DNA from: Schistosoma haematobium
Lineage: Eukaryota; Platyhelminthes; Trematoda; Strigeidida; Schistosomatidae
Direction of reading: 5' to 3'
DNA: 64,000 nucleotides
NCBI RefSeq assembly: GCF_000699445.3
Contig: NC_067202.1
Coordinates: 12,057,924 to 12,121,923 of the forward strand
Part shown: positions 60,801 through 64,000 of the stretch, piece by piece
Position numbering within the stretch: position 1 is the first letter of the stretch
How the letters are laid out: every line of letters starts with the position of its first letter
The notes under the pieces: model-generated
Told to the model about the DNA's origin: nothing
Seen by the model: only the letters and a program-made list of their open reading frames with translations
Database searches by the model: none
Position numbers and translations under genes: made by a program

Positions 60801-63219
60801 TTGCACATTACAACTGTTTATTAAATTCACAGCATTTTTTAAAAACCAAGATACTATTTTGGAGCCTGTAGCCCCTTTGTAGTCACTGACGTTTCCAAGC
60901 CCAGATGAAGGAGGAGGGTTGGGCATGGGGTCAGTAACCCCATCCCATAGAAAACAGCTTTGCTAAGAAAACACTAACGTCGTATATGCTAGTAGGTGAA
61001 TAATTTATGAGTACTTTGTAACTTATTCATTAAGATCTTTCCAACAATAATTTCTATCTGCAATTTTCGGATTCGAACGATGTGAATCGATTCGATCAAT
61101 TATATTATCGTATCAGCTATTCGTAGACAATATGTGAACAGTTTTAACAACTTAAATCCAAGATATTTGAGTTTATGGACGAAACGAAAAGTTAACCATT
61201 AGATTTTTACAGAATAATCAACTGATTTCAAGCTTTCTTAGCAAACTGTAGGTCTTCAGTTCTAAAATATTTCCTTCTTTTTAACTAATAACCTTTTCAA
61301 TTCACTTGGTGTTGTTTACTTGTATCGTTCTATTGTTATTTAGAACTGCAATTGATCAATTTCTTGTTGGTATATGTACATCCTATGCGATACAAATAAA
61401 CAACATCCAGTGAATTTAAAACTTCAACCCGTTGCACAAGCAGGTGTCTATCAGGACACAGTAATTAAGTGAATGATGCGATGGCGTTTGAAGCGAATGA
61501 TACTGAGTTCGAGTCCGAGAATGAACATTAACTCTGAGATGTAGGTACACCCCAAATAGGACGAAACGCGCGTCAAACTGGATTTCACTGCTAGTCATTC
61601 TCCATCATCGCTTAATAACATTTGACTGCCTCACACAAACATATGTCTGATTATTGCGAATGTATCGTAGTAAATTTGAATAGATACATTTAAGTTCACA
61701 GAGTTGTTTAAAGTTTGTAAAAATACAGAACATAATCACTGTAATTATAAAGTTGTGTTATTTAGACATAAATAATACAATTACACTTCACTTATCTTGG
61801 AAGTCTGATTAACCCTAATGGGTTGGTATCTGAAGAAATCTCTGTACGGATTCGGAAAGCTCGTTTGGCTTTTGCCAATTTACGTCAACTATGGAGAAGG
61901 TGATATATCCTTCTATCAATTATGGAACGAGTATACTGCGCGACAGTTCGTTCTGTTCTATTTTACAGCAGCGAAACGTGACCATTAAGAGTGGAAGATA
62001 CTCGTAAGATACAAATATTTGACCACTGATGACTGGGAAGTATTGCTCCAATCTGCTGGGATCACTTGATGAGTAATAGTGAGGTTAGACGCAGAGTATT
62101 CGGGAATGGTGGGAAATCAGTTGATGAGTTGTAAATATTCATCGACTGAGTTCGTTGGGTCACGTGTTACATATGCCTGAACACCGATTACCACGACGCG
62201 CAATGCTGGCTAGCGCTAGAGATGGATGGAAGAAAGTTAGGGGCGGCTAAACCAAAATGTGGCATCAGTGCTTGAAGTCACTAACGTTTAGTCTGAATGG
62301 TGTTGGTAAATGCAGAATGTATGGTTGGGGTCGGCTCGACTATCGTAACCAGTGGTTGGAGACTCTGAGTGATATGGATCAAAATCGATCACAATGACGG
62401 AGGTTTATAAAACCATTATCTTCCCAAGACTCAGGACCTCAAATCTCGCGCGTGAACGCCAAGCCCCTAGACCACTGGCTCGGCATCCAATGGTGTTAGT
62501 GTCTAACTCTCATCAATTCATAAATGGCTGGACAACCATTTATCTATTATCTGAGGCATATACCTGTCTCTATCCGACAAGGATTGGATTCTACTATTCA
62601 CGACTTCTCACTAGAACTCCAGTAAATCATCTTGAATCTAGTGGGCAAAAGCTTAAGTGTTCTCGCATGAGATGGTAGGGTCTGGGTTCGAGTCTCCTTT
62701 GGTACGAGATCGTAGATGCGCATCGTTGAGTAGTTCCATATTAAAATGTAATGGCTGTCTAATGCTTCTAGCTTATGTCAATTTATGAATTTAACTAATG
62801 AAATCAAAATTCACATTCTACACTGAAAAATAAAATCTTATCATTTATATATTATTAATTAACCAATAGAAAAAGCGTGTCATTATTGATTTATTATCCA
62901 ATAAATTATTAACCAATCAAAATAAAAGCAATATATATAACGCGCGAAACCGATATGTCCTGAATCCATATTGTTTACATTAATCACTTTTTTTGTTGTT
63001 GTTTAGTCTAGACAAAGTGTTTCATTGTCACGTGAAGAATCTTTTGAAGAACATCAAATTGTACGTGATTTAGAAGCAGCTAGAGAACGTGAAACTGATT
63101 TATCAGAACAATTACGTTTTGCTGAAGAAGAAATAAGAAAAGTGAAAAGACGATTAAAAGAATCACAAGCAGAAAATGATATATTATCTAAAAAGATGGG
63201 AAAAATTGTTTCATTACAA
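38506..63219 (+). CDS. MTCL/SOGA-family coiled-coil protein, partial (seven exons)
   Basis: Exons 38506-39080, 45097-45447, 47578-47824, 51795-52001, 57188-57361, 60682-60750 and 63007-63219 join in phase into 612 codons with no stop. All junctions are GT-AG. In family terms (vertebrate MTCL1/MTCL2/SOGA1) these proteins bind and cross-link microtubules through long coiled coils. Residues 1-191 are low complexity, with a polyQ run (18-30) and a CxxC motif (62-85). From about residue 230 on the sequence is nearly continuous coiled coil. Residues 411-425 read [15 protein letters not shown], the hallmark SOGA-domain core (CRILQYRLRKAERR in vertebrates). Exon 5 ([14 protein letters not shown]) matches the following family block. 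The gene runs off the right edge: GTAAAC after 63219 looks like a donor rather than a real C-terminus. The start ATG is the first in the open frame after a GAC-rich 5' leader. Family assignment is strong; the individual orthologue is not resolved. Confidence 0.88.
38557..38627 (+). repeat. CAA/CAG run coding for polyglutamine
   Basis: Mixed CAA, CAG and CCA/TCT codons encode Gln, Gln-Pro and Gln-Ser runs in exon 1. The interrupted codon mix suggests selection on the peptide rather than pure slippage. Confidence 0.9.
40010..40495. mobile_element. Decayed hammerhead SINE fragments in intron 1
   Basis: A degraded minus-strand copy (40010-40200) is followed by a plus-strand tail copy (40380-40490) in which G12 of the ribozyme is changed (GGACAAAAC). 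Confidence 0.6.
40590..40955. mobile_element. Head-to-head Sm-alpha SINE pair in intron 1
   Basis: Minus copy 40595-40765 has A9 changed (CTGACGTA). Plus copy 40775-40955 has a destroyed core (AGATGTCAAG). The tRNA-like heads face each other around 40765. Confidence 0.75.
41875..42145 (+). repeat. R3 interspersed repeat (intron 1)
   Basis: Plus-orientation copy, closest in sequence to the 21505 copy (shared AATGTCAACCAACGGTCTC). Confidence 0.7.
42774..42848 (+). repeat. (GTA)n microsatellite, about 25 units
   Basis: Uninterrupted GTA/TAG triplets in intron 1. The Tyr-rich minus ORF here is a shadow. Confidence 0.95.
43285..43830. mobile_element. Opposed hammerhead SINEs in intron 1
   Basis: A long minus-strand copy (43290-43655) keeps CTGAGGAG but has a damaged stem III. 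A plus-strand tail fragment (43690-43820) has a damaged core. Confidence 0.7.
43945..44050 (-). mobile_element. Hammerhead SINE fragment, nearly intact ribozyme
   Basis: Minus strand keeps CACTGCTGAGGAGTCC, stem II GTCC/GGAC and GAAACGGCC. The cleavage triplet is ATC, stem III loses one pair and the outermost stem I pair is lost. Confidence 0.75.
44625..45010 (+). mobile_element. Full-length hammerhead SINE just upstream of exon 2
   Basis: 5' region, tRNA-like head (GGTCTTGTGGTTAGACG and GGTTCGAATG), a ribozyme damaged by an insertion (CTGCGGAGGAG), and the tail. It ends about 90 bp before the exon 2 acceptor of the MTCL/SOGA-like gene. Confidence 0.75.
45097..45447 (+). CDS. MTCL/SOGA-like exon 2: start of coiled coil
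   Basis: Acceptor TTATTACAG, donor GTAAGT. Encodes [15 protein letters not shown], a Gln-rich linker and then heptad-patterned sequence ([19 protein letters not shown] and on to [10 protein letters not shown]). Two bases are left at the donor. Confidence 0.88.
45495..45765 (-). repeat. MITE-like repeat relative (intron 2)
   Basis: Reverse complement aligns in blocks with 5575-5885 (GCGCAAGATTCATCCACTCA, ATTTGGCTAAATACC, TTGCTCAAAGGTCATCTCAC). Confidence 0.6.
46305..46500 (+). mobile_element. Hammerhead SINE 5' region only
   Basis: Matches the 5' half of the family (GAGAAGCCGTGACCAGTGGA to TGCCGGCTCAGTGATAG); head and ribozyme absent. Confidence 0.65.
47578..47824 (+). CDS. MTCL/SOGA-like exon 3
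   Basis: Acceptor ACATTATAG; the donor is GTGAAT after a Gln codon. Encodes [10 protein letters not shown], a His/Gln-rich stretch and then coiled coil ending [15 protein letters not shown], matching the family block just before the conserved SOGA core. A hammerhead SINE fragment starts about 40 bp into the following intron and would supply the stop if the intron were retained. Confidence 0.85.
47867..48018 (+). mobile_element. Hammerhead SINE fragment next to exon 3
   Basis: Starts within the tRNA-like head (CACGCGAGACCGAAGGTCC) about 42 bp after the exon 3 donor. The ribozyme has a G8 change (CTGATAAG). Confidence 0.7.
48790..49265 (-). mobile_element. Dimeric Sm-alpha SINE
   Basis: One full unit (48790-49105) plus a second partial tail (49130-49265) in the same orientation, the tandem arrangement known for this family. 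The ribozyme carries a C3 change (TTGACGAG). Confidence 0.75.
50300..50565 (-). pseudogene. RTE-like 3' end fragment
   Basis: Same 3'-terminal block as 20670-20943, starting TTACGCCTGTTACTCC. Intron 3 of the MTCL/SOGA-like gene. Confidence 0.7.
51548..51681 (+). repeat. 67-bp tandem duplication (two units, intron 3)
   Basis: ACAGGATTGAGCTCTACT... is followed 67 bp later by ACAGGATTAAGTTGTACT..., both ending GTGTCTG(A/G)TTCTCCTG. Diverged at about one base in five. Confidence 0.75.
51795..52001 (+). CDS. MTCL/SOGA-like exon 4: SOGA-domain core
   Basis: Acceptor TTATAATAG and donor GTAAAC; 69 codons in phase 0. Contains [15 protein letters not shown] (protein residues 411-425), the most family-specific segment in the window. 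It ends [15 protein letters not shown]. Confidence 0.92.
52810..53085 (-). repeat. R3 interspersed repeat (intron 4)
   Basis: Minus-orientation copy with TACTGATGTCGACAGATAAT. Confidence 0.7.
53440..53920 (-). repeat. R1 interspersed repeat, diverged copy
   Basis: Begins with the TATTTATTTAAACATAAATA tail in reverse and continues through the same block order as the other copies. Lies in intron 4 of the MTCL/SOGA-like gene. Confidence 0.75.
54165..54890 (+). repeat. Two R3 repeats in direct orientation (intron 4)
   Basis: Copies at 54165-54370 and 54605-54890, both plus, separated by about 230 bp that includes a decayed hammerhead SINE remnant (CTCCTCAATAATGTG). Confidence 0.7.
55126..55501 (+). 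mobile_element. Solo LTR (second family), 376 bp
   Basis: Starts TGTCGGGGACGTTAG, ends CAAACCTAACA, with the 5-bp duplication ACATT on both sides (55121-55125 and 55502-55506). Lies in sense orientation in intron 4 of the MTCL/SOGA-like gene. Confidence 0.85.
55510..57187. other. Intron 4, 3' part: no gene or clear repeat
   Basis: AT-rich; frames closed throughout. 56640-56760 is slightly GC-richer without a recognised identity. Confidence 0.5.
57188..57361 (+). CDS. MTCL/SOGA-like exon 5
   Basis: Acceptor AACTCTAG, donor GTAAGT; 58 codons in phase 0. Encodes [20 protein letters not shown] and a heptad region ending [10 protein letters not shown], parallel to the vertebrate block with RVAKDVSVRLHHELE. 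Confidence 0.9.
57715..57973. mobile_element. Hammerhead SINE fragments interrupted by R1
   Basis: A minus-strand copy (57715-57875) has a stem II deletion. A plus-strand head (57885-57973) follows and is cut by the R1 element, resuming at 58473-58570. Confidence 0.65.
57975..58472 (+). repeat. R1 interspersed repeat, diverged copy
   Basis: Starts at TGGTACGGCCGAGG and ends in an AAATATATAAATAAATAAA tail. It interrupts a hammerhead SINE: the SINE head (57890-57973) resumes after the tail at about 58473 with GTCCTGAATTCGAATTCC, so R1 inserted into the SINE. Confidence 0.75.
58925..59040 (+). mobile_element. Hammerhead SINE (second family), 5'-truncated
   Basis: Lacks the tRNA-like head. It begins just before the ribozyme and continues with TTTTCAGGTTTTCCATACTG and the GGTCTAGCTTCAGTTGACTC tail shared by the family. 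Confidence 0.8.
58936..58979 (+). ncRNA. Hammerhead ribozyme with intact core, sense inside intron 5
   Basis: Stem I CACTG (58936-58940) pairs with CAGTG (58975-58979). Core CTGAGGAG is at 58941-58948. Stem II pairs 58948-58951 with 58959-58962. GAAA is at 58963-58966. A two-pair stem III (A-T, C-G) encloses loop AGAC, and triplet GTC ends at 58974, the predicted cleavage site. It sits in the sense orientation in the 57362-60681 intron of the MTCL/SOGA-like gene, in a 5'-truncated SINE that ends near 59040. Confidence 0.82.
59585..60570 (+). pseudogene. RTE-like 3' portion in intron 5
   Basis: Plus-strand frames read [20 protein letters not shown], then after a deletion [17 protein letters not shown] (catalytic FADD changed to FTDD), a stop, and the thumb [17 protein letters not shown] and [14 protein letters not shown], followed by the C-terminal segment. 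Sense to the host gene. Ends 110 bp before exon 6. Confidence 0.8.
60682..60750 (+). CDS. MTCL/SOGA-like exon 6 (23 codons)
   Basis: Acceptor TTTGTATCCAG, donor GTATGT. Encodes [18 protein letters not shown] plus five residues. It is short, in phase, and breaks the coiled coil with a Gly/Pro linker, much as the vertebrate proteins do between their coiled-coil blocks. Confidence 0.78.
61310..61615. mobile_element. Opposed Sm-alpha SINE fragments
   Basis: Minus tail fragment 61310-61395; plus copy 61447-61615 with head (CAGTAATTAAGTGAATGATG, GAGTTCGAGTCC) and a ribozyme from which the CTGATGAG segment is deleted. Confidence 0.65.
61797..62396 (+). pseudogene. Second non-LTR (RTE-type) 3' fragment
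   Basis: Frame gives [20 protein letters not shown] and [15 protein letters not shown], later [20 protein letters not shown] and [14 protein letters not shown] distinct subfamily from the 59585 copy. Intron 6. Confidence 0.75.
62400..62800. mobile_element. Decayed hammerhead SINE pair
   Basis: A minus-strand head and 5' region (62425-62640) abuts a plus-strand head (62645-62790) with a degraded ribozyme. Confidence 0.55.
63007..63219 (+). CDS. MTCL/SOGA-like exon 7 (last in window)
   Basis: Acceptor TTGTTGTTTAG; the probable donor is GTAAAC directly after 63219. 71 codons of Glu/Lys/Arg-rich coiled coil beginning [15 protein letters not shown], with [16 protein letters not shown] and [11 protein letters not shown], as in the family block with FAKEE and AKEND. 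If the donor is not used, the frame ends two codons later at TAA (63226-63228). Confidence 0.85.
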
Positions 63220-63744
63220 GTAAACTAATAAACTGAAATTTCGATATTACACTTTTAAGAATGTTGAAGTTTATCTATATAGGACGTTCTGCTTGATCTA
63301 GATCTGCCATTCTAATCAGAAGTAGTCAGTGAGCTGCAATTATAATCTTAATGTAATTTATAATTCCCTTTGAGGTTTGAGCCCATATTACTCAGTATTA
63401 GTTAAATGTACTATTACTGGATAATTTGGGTCTAGAACAACCTTTTGAAAGCATGAGATTTATAAACTGATTGACCATTTAGAAGTATCATACACATCGT
63501 TCCATTTATCATTTTGAAAAGAGCAAGAACAAATATTTTAGCAGAATAACATGAATTCATTTCTATTTCGTAGGCTTTCGTCAGCTGCTTACAACCTGTG
63601 ATATTTAAAAAAATCATAATTACATAATGCGTTTAAATTGCTTACTGAATATTGGAAATATAGTATACCTTATGTGAAAGAATATTCTACAAGATTAATT
63701 GTGACAGCAGTTCAAAAGTGGGTTAGAAACAATGTTCAATAACC

Positions 63745-64000
63745 CAATCAAAGATCGACAAGCAACCCTTTCATGTTACCGCCAACTGTATTTATAAATA
63801 TACGTGTACCTGCCAAAGCAGCTACAACGGCCAAACTGAAAGGAGAGCATATCTTAGATTTTTTGAGCATGTTCCAAAAAGTCTTAGAACAAGGGAAAGA
63901 CTCTGAACAGTGCAATCACCAAACATCTCCTTGATACAGGACATCAGGTAGATACCTTACAATCCTTTAGGTTGACTAGTAAGCAGCCAAACTCCAGTTT
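63745..64000 (+). pseudogene. Penelope-like GIY-YIG fragment at window edge
   Basis: Reads YKYTCTCQSSYNGQTERRAY and FFEHVPKSL, then after a frameshift SAITKHLLDTGHQVDTLQSF. The same domain as 31211-31535 but a different copy; continues off the right edge. Confidence 0.7.

Noticed and set aside
1..64000. CRISPR arrays, operons, bacterial promoters or terminators
   Set aside because: None seen; the sequence is eukaryotic.

Overview
The window looks like genomic DNA of a blood fluke (Schistosoma). It is AT-rich and intron-rich. It is packed with tRNA-headed short repeats that carry hammerhead ribozymes (the schistosome Sm-alpha type and a second, related type). It also holds RTE-like, Penelope-like and Ty3/gypsy (Boudicca-like) retrotransposon debris, all typical of schistosomes. 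I cannot settle the species from sequence alone.

Only two cellular genes can be supported. On the minus strand at the left edge (about 220-8465) I reconstruct eight exons that join in phase. They encode at least 405 residues of a helix-rich protein with an Asn/Ser/Thr-rich low-complexity tail, which I could not assign to a family. The gene runs off the left edge, and its 5' start was not found.

On the plus strand, seven exons from 38506 to 63219 join in phase into 612 codons of a coiled-coil protein of the MTCL/SOGA (microtubule cross-linking factor) family. It has a polyglutamine N-terminus and a CxxC motif resembling the MPRIP/outspread N-terminus. It runs off the right edge.

Between the genes (about 8.5-38 kb) and inside the introns there is mostly repeat. 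From left to right: 500-bp R1 repeats (2.3-3.9 kb); a decayed non-LTR reverse transcriptase (9.4-10.6 kb); a scrambled Boudicca-like element in the order RT-LTR-gag (11.4-12.8 kb); tRNA-headed hammerhead SINEs throughout; an LTR with a nested RTE 3' end and target-site duplications (20.3-21.0 kb); several minus-strand RTE fragments (20.7-27.6 kb); a second Boudicca-like LTR (27.9 kb); a near-identical R1 inverted pair (29.3 and 32.4 kb); an RTE relic with endonuclease motifs (34.7-36.3 kb); and, inside the MTCL-like gene, more SINEs, a solo LTR (55.1 kb) and RTE fragments (59.6-62.4 kb). Penelope-like GIY-YIG fragments lie at 31.2 and 63.7 kb.

The most interesting signal is the second hammerhead SINE family. 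Three 44-nt copies keep every core base and all three stems. One shows a compensated base-pair change in stem I, and one lies in sense orientation inside an intron of the MTCL-like gene. All Sm-alpha copies seen here have a broken core.
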